Shown: positions 28,210-39,075, counted from the stretch's first letter. The stretch: DNA of 64,000 nucleotides from Acidobacteriota bacterium (GCA_003222395.1 QHWB01000062.1:147393-211392); one strand, 5' to 3'. A program made the numbers and translations. Notes: generated by a model not told the origin, from the letters alone.

Positions 28210-30699
28210 CTAGAACGCGAAGCGCGCGCCGACGTGGATGGCGCGCGGCGGCTGAACGGCCGCAGTCAGGCGCGAGAGCGGTCCCGTCACCGGAAACTCC
28301 TCGACCTCCTTCGCCTTGTTCAGCAGGTTGAAGGCGTCGACCAGGCCCGTCAGCCTGCAGCCGCCGATCGTGAACTGTTTCTGCAGGCGCAGGTCGATCG
28401 TCAGCGTGTAGGTGAAGCGCGTGCGACCGTTCCTGAACGCGCGGATTGCCTCGGGACCCTGATTCAGATTCGGCACGATCACGAGCCGTGCGAAATGCTG
28501 GCCGTCCTGATAGCGCGCGACGACGCCGAACGTCGCGTCGCGCGGAAACCGATAGGCGCCCGACCACTTCAACGTGTAGCCGCGCTCGGTGAACGTGCGC
28601 CCCTGCGCGTACGTGCGCGCGTTCGGATCGATGAAGACGTCGCCGACGACGCCCTGGTCGTTTTCAATCGCGTTGAATCCGCGATTTGCCGATAGTCCCT
28701 CCGATCGGCCCGCCGTCGCACCCATCAGCAGGAACAGATGTCCGGTCTGCGTCTGATAGGTGAGATCGGCGCCGACGAACGACGACTCGTGATCGGATGG
28801 ATTGGTCACAAGGTAGCGATCGGCGCCGAAGGTCGATCGCGCCCGGTTGTAGATCGGCAGCAGCTGATCATCCTGCGATCCGACCAGATCGACGCCGGCG
28901 TCGCGGATGAACGACACCGCGTAGGTCGATTCGGGCACGCCGACGTCGACGGCGCCGATGAGATCGTGTTCGCGCCGCCCGATCGCGGAGAGGCGCACGA
29001 ACGATCGATCGGTCGGCCGCGCCTCGAATCCGGTCACGATTTCGTCCATGTGCGGGCGCCGCAGCCCGGGATCGATCGAGGTGAACGATGGATCGCCGCC
29101 GGCGCCGGGGCCGAGGCGCGCAACGAAGGCGCCGATCTCCGATGGCAATGGCGGGCGGGTCCCGTCGCGCGTCGTCCACAGAAACATGCGGCCGACCGGC
29201 GCGGTCGGATCGCCCCATGCGAGCGTGCCGAGCGTCAGCCGGTGACCGTAACGTCCGTATCCGCCGAACGCGGAAATGTGGGCGAAGTCCGTGAGCGCAA
29301 CACGAACGTGCGCGCGCGGCATCACGGTGCGCCACGAGATGACGGCCGCGCCGGTGGAATTCGTGCCGGTGATGTTCTCGTAGCGCACCCCCGCGTCGAA
29401 CGCCGCCCGCGAGCGGATCGCGATGCGCTCGCTCGCGTACGCTGAAACGATCGTGCTCGTCCACCGTGATGCCGACTCCGGCGCCGTGAACTGCCAGACG
29501 TGCGCGGGAATGCCGTCGAGCGTCTCGCCAACCATTCCGCTGAACGCGGGGCGCACGCGCGCCGCATCGCCTTCGACATCCGCTCCAGCCATGAACTGCT
29601 GGCGGAACGATGCGCCCGCGGCCGGCGTTCGCAGGCGTCCGCCGATCGACCAGACGCTCGAACTCCCGGTGCCGGGGTTCAACAGCTCGGGTACCGGTCC
29701 GTCGCGCAGCCGTTCCATCAGCAGCGCCGGCGCCGGCGCAGCGTCGTTGCGGCGATCGCCGGCGGTCATGCTCGAGTACGCGGACGACGACCAGCCGCCG
29801 GCGCTGCCGAAGTCCCATGCCACCTGCGTGTGCATCGCGCGCGCGCGTTCGCCGGCGGCCGACCGATCGAACGGAATCCGGTTCAGCAGCGGATAACGCG
29901 CCCGCTGCACCCAACCGACGATGCTGACGTGGTGCAATGCGCCGGTCGGCGCGCCGGCGCCCGGCGTAATCTGCAGGTGCGCGAACGATGACGCAAGGTT
30001 CGCATCGAGCTTGTTGACGCGTCCGCGCTCGAAGCGCGACGAGCGCGTCGCCGTCGTTGTGACCAGCAAACCGACGTTCGGGCCGGCAATGGGGCCGCTG
30101 GCGAGCACGTTCGCGTCGGCCCACGCGTGGAGGCGCGCGATCGGAACCGGGAACGCGTCGGCGGCGCCCGCATTCAATCCCGGAATCGTCCCAGCCAGAT
30201 CGAGCACGCGCAGCCAGCGTTCGGCGGGTCTGCGCGGCGTCAACACGACGGCGAGCCCCGCCGCGTCGACGTTTATCGGCATCAGACCGGTCATGACGTC
30301 GACGCGCTCCCACGCGTCGACGCGCGGCAGCAGCAGCGGCGTGCCCGATCCCACCGGATCGGTGATGGAGGCGTCGTCGATGCGGAACAGCGTCTGCGTC
30401 CATGAGCTGCCGTGCGCGCCGGTGCGCGCCGGATCGCCGGTGCTGAGACCGCCGGTATCGATCCGATCGGCGATCACTTCCGGGACGGCGGCGTCGAGAA
30501 GGCTGAACAGATCGGCGCTCGACGGCAGATCGGCCAACGGCGCCGCGGTGACGTGGCTGCCGAGCGGCGGTCGATCGCCCGGCGGCGCCTGCGCGCCGGC
30601 GCGTTGGGCCTCCGCGACGACGAGGGCCGCGGCCATCGCGAGTACGCGGCACCCGCCGGGGAGATACAATCGCGCGATGGCCGACGCTCCTGCGTTCAT
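28210..30699 (-). CDS. TonB-receptor-like outer membrane beta-barrel protein
   Basis: 829 aa from the ATG at 30699. TTG at 30669 and ATG at 30636 are alternatives; the 30699 start has a TTTAAT -10 at leaderless spacing. A signal peptide ends at RAGAQA. There is no regulatory-like domain, but a short plug-like region (TLFRIDDASITDP) and a long alternating barrel ending in GARFAF with a terminal Phe. The penultimate strand LTGLVDAFNLLNKAKEVEE is typical of TonB receptors. The start overlaps the divergent ankyrin gene. Confidence 0.82.
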   Translation of the reverse strand: MNAGASAIARLYLPGGCRVLAMAAALVVAEAQRAGAQAPPGDRPPLGSHVTAAPLADLPSSADLFSLLDAAVPEVIADRIDTGGLSTGDPARTGAHGSSWTQTLFRIDDASITDPVGSGTPLLLPRVDAWERVDVMTGLMPINVDAAGLAVVLTPRRPAERWLRVLDLAGTIPGLNAGAADAFPVPIARLHAWADANVLASGPIAGPNVGLLVTTTATRSSRFERGRVNKLDANLASSFAHLQITPGAGAPTGALHHVSIVGWVQRARYPLLNRIPFDRSAAGERARAMHTQVAWDFGSAGGWSSSAYSSMTAGDRRNDAAPAPALLMERLRDGPVPELLNPGTGSSSVWSIGGRLRTPAAGASFRQQFMAGADVEGDAARVRPAFSGMVGETLDGIPAHVWQFTAPESASRWTSTIVSAYASERIAIRSRAAFDAGVRYENITGTNSTGAAVISWRTVMPRAHVRVALTDFAHISAFGGYGRYGHRLTLGTLAWGDPTAPVGRMFLWTTRDGTRPPLPSEIGAFVARLGPGAGGDPSFTSIDPGLRRPHMDEIVTGFEARPTDRSFVRLSAIGRREHDLIGAVDVGVPESTYAVSFIRDAGVDLVGSQDDQLLPIYNRARSTFGADRYLVTNPSDHESSFVGADLTYQTQTGHLFLLMGATAGRSEGLSANRGFNAIENDQGVVGDVFIDPNARTYAQGRTFTERGYTLKWSGAYRFPRDATFGVVARYQDGQHFARLVIVPNLNQGPEAIRAFRNGRTRFTYTLTIDLRLQKQFTIGGCRLTGLVDAFNLLNKAKEVEEFPVTGPLSRLTAAVQPPRAIHVGARFAF
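30665..30670 (+). promoter_or_regulatory. Candidate -10 of the ankyrin gene (leaderless)
   Basis: TACAAT followed by six bases and then the ATG at 30677. It lies inside the first codons of the divergent barrel gene. Confidence 0.45.
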
Positions 30700-31336
30700 C
30701 GATGCGATTAAAGCCGGTGAATTCGATCGTGTGAAGGCGATGCTCTCGGCGGATCCGGCGCTGATCGAATCGCGCGCGAAGAACGGCGAAAGCGCCATCC
30801 TAACGGCTGTCTACCACGGGCAGAAGGAAATTGTGAACCTGCTCGTCTCGCGCGGGGCGGCGATGACGATCTTCGAAGCGTCGGCGGCCGGCGAGGTGGA
30901 GCGCGTCGAGCGGCTGCTCGAGCAGTCGTCGCCGGCGAACGGCTACAGCCCGGACGGATGGACGCCGCTGCATCTGGCGGCCTTCTTCGGCCACGCCAGG
31001 ATCGCGGAGATGCTGCTGGCGCACGAGGCCGACGTCGCAGCGCGATCGAGGAACACGAACGGCAACACGCCGCTGCACGCGGCGCTCGCGGGGAATCACA
31101 AGTTCGTCGCCGGACTGCTCATCGGCCAGGGCGCCGACGTGAACGCGCCCGACGCCGCCGGCTGGCGTCCGCTGCACCTCGCCGCCGCCAACAACATCCT
31201 CGATGCCCTCAAAGCGCTCATCGCGCAGGGCGCCGATGTGAACGCGGCGAACAACGACGGCCAGACGCCGCTCTCACTCGCGCAGGAAAAAAATCATCGC
31301 GAAGCCGCCGCCCTGTTGCGACGACACGGCGCGTGA
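30677..31336 (+). CDS. Ankyrin repeat protein
   Basis: 219 aa, no signal peptide, so cytosolic. About five to six ankyrin repeats: the first two are degenerate (FIDAIKAGEFDRVKAML, SAILTAVYHGQKEIVNLLVSRGA), then canonical units DGWTPLHLAAFFGHARIAEM, GNTPLHAALAGNHKFVAGLL, GWRPLHLAAANNILDALKAL and GQTPLSLAQEKNHREAAALL. A protein-binding scaffold; the partner is unknown. The stop codon is part of the palindrome that follows. Confidence 0.93.
   Translation: MADAPAFIDAIKAGEFDRVKAMLSADPALIESRAKNGESAILTAVYHGQKEIVNLLVSRGAAMTIFEASAAGEVERVERLLEQSSPANGYSPDGWTPLHLAAFFGHARIAEMLLAHEADVAARSRNTNGNTPLHAALAGNHKFVAGLLIGQGADVNAPDAAGWRPLHLAAANNILDALKALIAQGADVNAANNDGQTPLSLAQEKNHREAAALLRRHGA
30707..30712 (-). promoter_or_regulatory. 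Candidate -10 of the TonB-receptor-like gene (leaderless)
   Basis: TTTAAT on the minus strand, seven bases before the ATG at 30699. It lies inside the ankyrin coding sequence. Confidence 0.35.
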
Positions 31337-31402
31337 CGCTCGCCTGAAAGGCTCGCGCTACTACCGTCGTCGCCGTAGCGCGGAGGCTTTCAGCCGAGCG
31401 TC
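31335..31402. terminator. Long palindrome between convergent genes, terminator/REP-like
   Basis: The arms GACGCTCG / CGAGCGTC, CTGAAAG / CTTTCAG and GCGCTAC / GTAGCGC pair around a loop of about 13 nt with small internal mismatches. The element includes the stop codon of the ankyrin gene at one end and that of the cyclophilin gene at the other. There is no U-tract, so a bidirectional terminator or REP function is inferred. Confidence 0.6.
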
Positions 31403-31913
31403 ATTTCCGCTCGATGGTGACTGACTCGATGGTGATCGGTTTGACCGGCCTGTCTCCGGGCTTGCTCGTCGCGGTCGTTCCGATCTTCTTCACGACGTCC
31501 ATGCCGTCCGTGATTTCGCCGAAGACGCTGTGCTTGTTGTCGAGCCACGGCGTCTCGGCGAGCGTGATGAAGAACTGGCCGCCGTTGGTGTTCGGTCCGC
31601 GATTCGCCATCGACAGGATGCCTGCCTTGCTGTGGCGAAGCTTCGCGTGAAATTCGTCCGCGAACGTGTAGCCGGGTCCGCCGGTGCCCTGGCCGAGCGG
31701 ATCGCCGCCCTGAATCATGAACCCGTCGATCACGCGATGGAAGATCGTGCCGTTGTAGTACGGCTGCGTCACCTTGCGTCCGGTGCGCGGATCGGTCCAC
31801 TCTTTCGAGCCGTCTGCGAGGCCGATGAAGTTCGCGACGGTGTTCGGCGTCTCCGCGTCGAACAGCCGCGCCGTGAAGTTCCCTGCGCTCGTCGTAAAAT
31901 GCGCAAGCACCAT
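31401..31913 (-). CDS. Peptidyl-prolyl cis-trans isomerase, cyclophilin type (cytosolic)
   Basis: 170 aa. Complete cyclophilin domain: [15 protein letters not shown] with catalytic Arg, [27 protein letters not shown] and HSVFGEITDGMDVV. No signal peptide. It is a close paralogue of the exported cyclophilin at 33010, sharing EWTDP, PYYNG and nearly identical active-site blocks, so a local duplication is likely. Its start abuts the heptamer array. Confidence 0.95.
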   Translation of the reverse strand: MVLAHFTTSAGNFTARLFDAETPNTVANFIGLADGSKEWTDPRTGRKVTQPYYNGTIFHRVIDGFMIQGGDPLGQGTGGPGYTFADEFHAKLRHSKAGILSMANRGPNTNGGQFFITLAETPWLDNKHSVFGEITDGMDVVKKIGTTATSKPGDRPVKPITIESVTIERK

Positions 31914-31918
31914 ATTTG

Positions 31919-31990
31919 AGCTCTCAGCGTTCGGCTATCGGCTCTCGGCCATCCGCGACAGCTGACGACTGAAAGCTGACAGCTGAGAGC
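31919..31990. repeat. Inverted heptamer tandem array
   Basis: Degenerate 7-nt units. The left half reads TCTCAGC, GTTCGGC, TATCGGC, TCTCGGC, CATCCGC. The right half is the same type on the other strand (AGCTGAC, GACTGAA, AGCTGAC, AGCTGAG). The ends GCTCTCAGC and GCTGAGAGC pair perfectly. The array fills nearly the whole 84-bp space between two divergent start codons. Confidence 0.75.
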
Positions 31991-31997
31991 GACGCCC

Positions 31998-32912
31998 ATG
32001 CGATCATACCGCTACCTTCAGTACGACGTCTTCACCGACCACCTCTTCGGCGGCAATCAGCTCGCGGTGTTTCTCGACGGCCGCGGTCTGTCGACGGAGA
32101 CGATGCAGGCGATCGCGAAGGAGATGAATTTTTCCGAGACGACGTTCGTGCTGCCGCCGGAGAGTGCGGGCACCGACGTGCGCATGCGGATCTTCACGCC
32201 CGGCCACGAGCTGCCGATAGCGGGCCACCCGACGATCGGCAGCACCTTTGCGCTCGCGCGCACGGGCGTTGTCGATCCGGGACGCGAGCGCGTCGTCTTC
32301 GGCCTCGGCATCGGACCGGTGCCGGTGAGCCTGACGTGGAACGACGGCGAGCTCGGCTTCGCGTGGATGACCCAGGGCCAGGCGGTGTTCGGCGAGCCGG
32401 TGACCGATCGCGGCGCTGTCGCGGCGGCGCTCTCGGTTCAGCCGTCGGCCGTGACCGCGGCAACAACGCCGGTGCAGGTCGTTTCATGCGGCGTGCCGTT
32501 TTTGTTCGTGCCGCTGACGACGCGGCATGCCGTCGACAGAGCATCAGTGAACCGCGAGCCGTTCGGCGTCCTGCTGCAGAGCATGAAGCCGCACCCCAAC
32601 GGCGTCTTCCTCTTCACGCCCGAGCCGGGCGCCGATCACGCCACCGTGTACAGCCGCATGTTCGCCCCCGACCTCGGCGTTGTCGAGGATCCCGCCACCG
32701 GCGTCGCGAGCGGACCGCTTGGTTGCTATCTGCTCCGTCATAAAATCGTTACAGCGGAAACGGCGGCGCACATGGTGAGCCTGCAGGGCGTGAAGATGGG
32801 GCGCCCGAGCCACGTGCACATCGCGATCGGCGTGAATGGCGCCGGCGAGATCGCGACCGTCCGCGTCGGTGGCCAGGCGGTGCTCGCGGGCGAGGGAACC
32901 CTGTACGTTTAG
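31998..32912 (+). CDS. PhzF family protein (isomerase/epimerase fold)
   Basis: 304 aa. Clear PhzF marks: YDVFTDHLFGGNQLAVF at the N-terminus, NFSETTFVLPP with the conserved Glu, FTPGHELPIAGHPTIGS, and the second-half motif EDPATGVASGPLGCYL. Named after phenazine synthesis PhzF, but isolated members have other, mostly unknown isomerase roles. No phenazine genes are nearby. The heptamer array occupies the space upstream. Confidence 0.93.
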   Translation: MRSYRYLQYDVFTDHLFGGNQLAVFLDGRGLSTETMQAIAKEMNFSETTFVLPPESAGTDVRMRIFTPGHELPIAGHPTIGSTFALARTGVVDPGRERVVFGLGIGPVPVSLTWNDGELGFAWMTQGQAVFGEPVTDRGAVAAALSVQPSAVTAATTPVQVVSCGVPFLFVPLTTRHAVDRASVNREPFGVLLQSMKPHPNGVFLFTPEPGADHATVYSRMFAPDLGVVEDPATGVASGPLGCYLLRHKIVTAETAAHMVSLQGVKMGRPSHVHIAIGVNGAGEIATVRVGGQAVLAGEGTLYV

Positions 32913-32922
32913 CAGGGTTGGT

Positions 32923-32996
32923 GACGTTCTGTTCTAGATACGCCCGAGCGCCACGGCGCGAGGGCGTCAGCGCGTGGGGGTGGGGCCCCACGCGAA
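32923..32996 (+). repeat. Leader element A, copy 1
   Basis: 74 bp, nearly identical to the minus-strand copy at 48967-48890. It opens with GACGTTCTGTTCTAGATACG. Hairpin 1 (32940-32967) has the stem ACGCCC/GGGCGT, an internal GA/GA, the stem GCGC/GCGC and loop CACG. Hairpin 2 (32971-32994) has the stem CGCGTGGGG/CCCCACGCG with loop GTGGGG. GAGGAG and the start of the next gene follow at once. Confidence 0.8.
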
Positions 32997-33009
32997 TGAG
33001 GAGATGAAC

Positions 33010-33603
33010 ATGAAACATCTGCTGATTGCGGTGTGTGTGATGGCGGCGGCCGGTCTCGCGGCTGCGCAGGAAGCGAAGAAGGCCGGCGGCAAGGTGCTCG
33101 CGCACTTCGCCACGAGCGAAGGGCCGTTCACGGTCGAACTGTTCGAGAAGGACGCGCCGAAGACGGTCGCGAACTTCGTCGGCCTCGCGGAAGGGACGAA
33201 AGAGTGGACCGACCCGAAGACGGGCGAGAAAACCAAGCGGCCGTACTACAACGGGCTCACGTTCCACCGCGTCATCGCGAACTTCATGATCCAGGGAGGC
33301 GATCCGCTCGGCAACGGCACCGGTGGTCCCGGCTACAAGTTCGCCGACGAATTCCAATCGGGGCGCAAGCTCGATAAGGCCGGCATTCTCGCGATGGCCA
33401 ACGCCGGTCCCAACACCAACGGCGGCCAGTTCTTCATCACTCTCGCGCCGACCGACTGGCTGACAGGAAAGCATACGGTATTTGGCGAGGTCGTCGACGG
33501 CATGGACGTCGTCAAGAAGATTGGCAACACGAAGACGACAAAGCCGGGCGACAAGCCGGTCACCCCAATCACGGTCAAGTCGGTGACGATCGAACGGAAA
33601 TAA
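33010..33603 (+). CDS. Peptidyl-prolyl cis-trans isomerase, exported cyclophilin
   Basis: 197 aa. The ATG at 33010 has GAGGAG at 32998-33003; an ATG at 33004 is too close to it. The signal peptide ends at LAAAQE. The cyclophilin domain has [42 protein letters not shown] and [15 protein letters not shown] periplasmic folding catalyst. Its nearest relative in the window is the cytosolic paralogue at 31401. Leader element A precedes it. Confidence 0.95.
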   Translation: MKHLLIAVCVMAAAGLAAAQEAKKAGGKVLAHFATSEGPFTVELFEKDAPKTVANFVGLAEGTKEWTDPKTGEKTKRPYYNGLTFHRVIANFMIQGGDPLGNGTGGPGYKFADEFQSGRKLDKAGILAMANAGPNTNGGQFFITLAPTDWLTGKHTVFGEVVDGMDVVKKIGNTKTTKPGDKPVTPITVKSVTIERK

Positions 33604-33665
33604 GGACGAGCGTCTTCGATCGATCGCGCTCGCTGATTCGCGCTCTTCCATGCCTCATCGCCGGC

Positions 33666-34271
33666 GTGCTGGGCACGAGTGCGCTCGTCGCAGCCGAGCG
33701 GCCCGTGCTCACGCACCCGGCATCGTTCACCGCGAAGGCGCCCGACACGTTCACGGCCAAGTTCGAGACCAGCAAAGGCGTGTTCCTCGTCGAAGTGCAC
33801 CGCGCGTGGGCCCCGGCCGGTGCCGATCGCTTCTACAACCTGGTGAGGAACGGCTACTACGACGACTGCCGCTTCTTCCGCGTGCTCGACAGTGTGATGG
33901 CGCAGACCGGCATGCACGGCAGTCCGCAGGTTCAGGCGGCGTGGGACGGTGCGACGATCAAAGACGACGGCGTGCACCAGAGCAACGCGCGCGGCACGGT
34001 GAGCTTCGCGACGGCAGGGCCGAACTCGCGCACGACGCAGTTCTTCATCAACCTTCGCGACAACCGCGCGTTCGACCGGGTCGGGTCCACGCCATTCGGC
34101 CGGGTGACGAGCGGCCTCGAGGCCGTCGATGCGCTCTATAGCGGATATGGCGACGGTCCGCCGCGCGGCAGAGGTCCGGACCAGAGCCAGATCCGCGCAC
34201 GCGGCAACGCGTATCTCGCGAAAGATTTTCCGAAGCTCGACTACATCCGGACGGCGACGATCGAGAAGTAG
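33666..34271 (+). CDS. Peptidyl-prolyl isomerase, divergent exported cyclophilin
   Basis: 201 aa from GTG at 33666. The signal peptide is cut short at this start. An in-frame CTG at 33633 would add LIRALPCLIAG and complete it, so a rare CTG start or a longer frame is possible. Cyclophilin fold: [35 protein letters not shown] (the usual FHRV is FFRV), [21 protein letters not shown]. This is the third cyclophilin in 2.9 kb and a distant relative of the other two. Confidence 0.85.
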   Translation: MLGTSALVAAERPVLTHPASFTAKAPDTFTAKFETSKGVFLVEVHRAWAPAGADRFYNLVRNGYYDDCRFFRVLDSVMAQTGMHGSPQVQAAWDGATIKDDGVHQSNARGTVSFATAGPNSRTTQFFINLRDNRAFDRVGSTPFGRVTSGLEAVDALYSGYGDGPPRGRGPDQSQIRARGNAYLAKDFPKLDYIRTATIEK

Positions 34272-34292
34272 GTCAGGTAGCGGTCCCCGGTT

Positions 34293-34301
34293 TGCTATCC
34301 T
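34293..34301 (+). promoter_or_regulatory. Extended -10 of the glgB gene (leaderless)
   Basis: TGCTATCCT matches an extended -10 (TG-N-TATCCT), with only seven bases to the ATG at 34309. No Shine-Dalgarno sequence. Confidence 0.45.
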
Positions 34302-34308
34302 CGCTGAA

Positions 34309-36543
34309 ATGACTCCGGTCAATCACGACATCGAACCGGCGGCGGCCGGCGCGGTTCGGCTGCTCATCGAAGCGCGCAACCGCGATCCGTTTGCGCTGCT
34401 CGGGCCGCATCGCGACGAACGCGGCGGCGGCACGGTGGTTCGCGCGTTTCAACCCGAGGCGCGATCGATCGAGCTCCGCCTGATGGCCACCGGCGAGCTG
34501 CGGGCGATGGAAAAGGTCGATCCCGCAGGTATTTTTGAAATCCGGCTGAATCCTACGGGCGATACGGGCGCCGGCTTTCCCGATTACCGCCTCCGCATCA
34601 CGTTCCACGGCGATCACGTGAGCGAGATCGATGATCCGTACCGATACGGCCGGGTCCTGACCGATTTCGATCTGCACCTGTTCGCCGAGGGGACGCAGTA
34701 TCGCGCGTACGACAAGCTCGGCGCGCATCGCATGACGATCGGCCCGACGAACGGCGTCCACTTCGCCGTGTGGGCGCCGAACGCGGAGCGCGTCAGCGTG
34801 ATTGGCGATTTCAACGGATGGGACGGCCGCGTGCAGCCGATGCGCCTGCTGACGCCCGGCGGCGTCTGGGAGCTCTTCATCCCCAATCTTCCCGACGGCG
34901 AGAAGTACAAGTTCGAGATCCGGACGCCAGGCGGCGCGGTACTGAAGAAGAGCGATCCGTACGCCTTCGCCTTCGAAGTACCGCCGCAGTCGGCGTCAGT
35001 AGTGCGCGACATCACGCGCTATCAGTGGCACGACGCCGGATGGATGAGCGCGCGGCAGCAGCAGAACAGGTGGTTCGATCGTCCGATGACGATCTACGAG
35101 GCGCATCTCGGATCGTGGGGCCGCGTGCCCGAGGAGGGCAATCGCTTCCTCTCGTACCGCGAGCTGGCGCACCGCCTCGTGCCGTACGTGAAGGATCTCG
35201 GCTTTACGCATATCGAGCTGCTGCCGGTGATGGAGCATCCATTTTCGGGATCGTGGGGCTATCAGGTCCTCGGTTTCTTCGCGCCGACCAGCCGCTTCGG
35301 GCCGCCGGAGGATTTCAAGTACTTCGTCGACGCGTGTCATCAGTCGGAGCTCGGCGTGATCCTCGACTGGGTGCCCGGTCATTTTCCGAAAGACGAGCAC
35401 GGCCTCGCGCGGTTCGACGGCACTGCGCTGTACGAGCACGCAGATCCGCGCCAGGGCGAGCATCAGGACTGGGGCACGCTCATCTTCAACTACGGCCGGA
35501 ACGAGGTCCGCAACTTCCTGCTGTCGAACGCGCTCTTCTGGCTCGAGGAGTACCACGTCGACGGCCTGCGCGTCGACGCGGTCGCGTCGATGCTGTATCT
35601 GGACTACTCGCGCAGGGAAGGCGAGTGGATCCCGAACCGATTCGGCGGCCGCGAGAACCTCGACGCGGTCGGCTTCCTGCAGCAGTTGAACAGCCTGACC
35701 CACGGCGATTTCCCGGGCACGATCACCGCGGCGGAGGAATCGACGGCGTTCGGCGGCGTGAGCCGGCCGGTGTATCTCGGCGGCCTCGGGTTCACCTACA
35801 AATGGAACATGGGATGGATGCACGACATGCTCGAGTACATCGAGCAGAACCCCGTGCATCGCCGCTGGCATCACAACAAAGTGACGTTCTCGATGCTCTA
35901 CGCCTTCACCGAGAATTTCGTCCTGCCGTTCTCGCACGACGAGGTCGTCCACGGCAAGCGGTCGATGCTCGACAAGATGCCGGGCGACGTGTGGCAGAAG
36001 TACGCGACGCTGCGCGCGCTGTACGGCTACATGTACGGCCATCCGGGCAAGAAGCTGCTGTTCATGGGGAACGAGTTCGGGCAGTGGCGCGAATGGAACC
36101 ACGACGTCAGCCTCGACTGGCATCTGATGGACGATCCGTCGCACGCTGCGCTCGCGCGCTACGTGCAGACGCTGAACTGGCACTACGGCGCGCAGCCGGC
36201 GCTGCATCAGTGCGATTTCGATCCATCCGGGTTCCGCTGGATCGACTGCAACGACAACGAGAACAGCGTCATCTCGACGCTGCGGTTCGCGCGCAACCCG
36301 CGCGACTTCATCGCGATGGTCTTCAATTTCACACCGGTGCCGCGCGGCGAATACCGCATCGGCGTCCCCGAGCCCGGTCTCTACGTCGAGCTTCTCAACA
36401 GCGACGCCTCGATCTTCGGCGGCGGCAACGTCGGCAACGGCGGCGGCGTCGCGAGCGAGCCGGTGCCGGCGCACGGGTTCGATCAGTCGCTCCGCCTCGT
36501 GGTCCCTCCGCTCGGGTGTCTCTATCTGAGGAAGCGCGAGTAG
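34309..36543 (+). CDS. glgB: 1,4-alpha-glucan branching enzyme
   Basis: 744 aa, normal length. N-terminal carbohydrate-binding regions ([31 protein letters not shown]), then the GH13 barrel: [29 protein letters not shown] with nucleophile Asp423, AEEST with the acid/base Glu at 476-477, and [12 protein letters not shown] with Asp544. C-terminal beta domain with [16 protein letters not shown]. It makes alpha-1,6 branches in glycogen. No other glg genes are adjacent. Confidence 0.96.
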   Translation: MTPVNHDIEPAAAGAVRLLIEARNRDPFALLGPHRDERGGGTVVRAFQPEARSIELRLMATGELRAMEKVDPAGIFEIRLNPTGDTGAGFPDYRLRITFHGDHVSEIDDPYRYGRVLTDFDLHLFAEGTQYRAYDKLGAHRMTIGPTNGVHFAVWAPNAERVSVIGDFNGWDGRVQPMRLLTPGGVWELFIPNLPDGEKYKFEIRTPGGAVLKKSDPYAFAFEVPPQSASVVRDITRYQWHDAGWMSARQQQNRWFDRPMTIYEAHLGSWGRVPEEGNRFLSYRELAHRLVPYVKDLGFTHIELLPVMEHPFSGSWGYQVLGFFAPTSRFGPPEDFKYFVDACHQSELGVILDWVPGHFPKDEHGLARFDGTALYEHADPRQGEHQDWGTLIFNYGRNEVRNFLLSNALFWLEEYHVDGLRVDAVASMLYLDYSRREGEWIPNRFGGRENLDAVGFLQQLNSLTHGDFPGTITAAEESTAFGGVSRPVYLGGLGFTYKWNMGWMHDMLEYIEQNPVHRRWHHNKVTFSMLYAFTENFVLPFSHDEVVHGKRSMLDKMPGDVWQKYATLRALYGYMYGHPGKKLLFMGNEFGQWREWNHDVSLDWHLMDDPSHAALARYVQTLNWHYGAQPALHQCDFDPSGFRWIDCNDNENSVISTLRFARNPRDFIAMVFNFTPVPRGEYRIGVPEPGLYVELLNSDASIFGGGNVGNGGGVASEPVPAHGFDQSLRLVVPPLGCLYLRKRE

Positions 36544-36600
36544 ATTCGCGATTCGCGTCCTTTGTGTCGATAGCGACTTTCGAGTACCTTCGCCAGAACC

Positions 36601-37764
36601 GTGTTGATGCCGCTTCGACACTCTCGCGCGGTCGCGGTGGTGCTCGTCACTTTCGCCGCCTTCACCGACATCGTCGCCTACTCGATTGCCGTTCCGGTGC
36701 TGCCGCATCTGAGCCGGCAGCTCGGCGCGTCGCCGACGATGATCGGATTGCTGTTTGCGTCGTTCGGCGTCACGCTGCTGACCGTCTCGATGCCGATGGG
36801 TGCGGTCTCCGACCGCATCGGCCGCAAACCGCCGATGATCGGCGGGCTCGTCGCGCTCGCCGCGGCGACGCTGCTGTTCGCGTTCGCCGACAGTCTCCCG
36901 TGGCTCTTCGCCGCGCGCCTCGTGCAGGGCGCCGCCGATGCCGTCACGTGGGTCGTCGGCTTCGCGCTGCTCGCGGACCTCTACGGACCGTCCGAGCGCG
37001 GACGCGTGACCGGCATCGTCATGTCGGGCGCGAGCTTCGCGTTCATGGTCGGACCCTCGATCGGCGGCTGGCTGTATCAGATCGGCGGCATGCGGCTGCC
37101 GTTCCTCGGCGTGGCGGCCTTCGCCGTCGTCGCCACCGTCGCGTTCATCGTCTACGAGCCGCCGCCCCGCCGTGAGGCGCACGAGCCGGTGCCGCTCGTC
37201 GCGGTCCTCCAGGTTCCGACGATTGCCGCGTGCGCCGTCGCCGTCGTGATCGTGTCGGCGACGATGTCGATGCTCGAGCCGGTGCTCGCGATTTTTCTGG
37301 GGACGACGCTCGCCATCTCCCCGGCGCGGATCGGATTGCTGTTCGGCATCGCCGCCGTCGTCAGCACGACGCTGCATCCGATCTTCGGGCGCCTGGCGGA
37401 CCGGTGGGGCGCGCGCCGCCTGACGCTCGTCGGGCTCGCCGCTTCAGCCGTCACCCTCGCGCTGCTCGGCCAGACGCGGAGCTACACGTCGGCCATCCCG
37501 TTCTTCGTGCTGCAGGCGGTGGCGGGCGGCCTCGTCATCACGCCGTCGCTCGCGTACATGGGGGAGGCGACGTCCGAGGCCGGCATCGGATCGTTCGGCG
37601 TCTCGTACGGGTTGTACAACTTCGCATGGGGCGCCGGACTGCTCGGCGGTCCCGCGCTCGGCGGATTTCTCTTCGAGCGCATGGGCCTGTCGCGCCTCGC
37701 CCTCGCGTGGGCGCCGGTGCTCCTCGTCGCCGCGGTGCTGCTCGGAAGAGTAAAATCGGTCGCG
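36601..37764 (+). CDS. MFS transporter, reading in frame into the dipeptidase
   Basis: About 388 codons from GTG at 36601. Twelve hydrophobic segments, with the MFS loop motif GAVSDRIGRKPPMI between TM2 and TM3 and its second-half copy GRLADRWGARRLTL. The substrate is unknown. There is no stop codon: the frame passes LLGRVKSVA and continues into the dipeptidase signal peptide, ending at 39075 (824 codons in all). Either a fusion protein or an MFS gene that lost its stop. I split it where the dipeptidase's own signal peptide begins. Confidence 0.8.
37751..37756 (+). promoter_or_regulatory. Candidate -10 of the dipeptidase gene
   Basis: TAAAAT eight bases before the ATG at 37765, inside the last codons of the MFS frame. 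Confidence 0.4.

Positions 37765-39075
<1,311 letters not shown>

Noticed and set aside
34996..37377. 793-codon minus-strand frame
   Set aside because: Antisense to glgB and the MFS gene, both with clear motifs.
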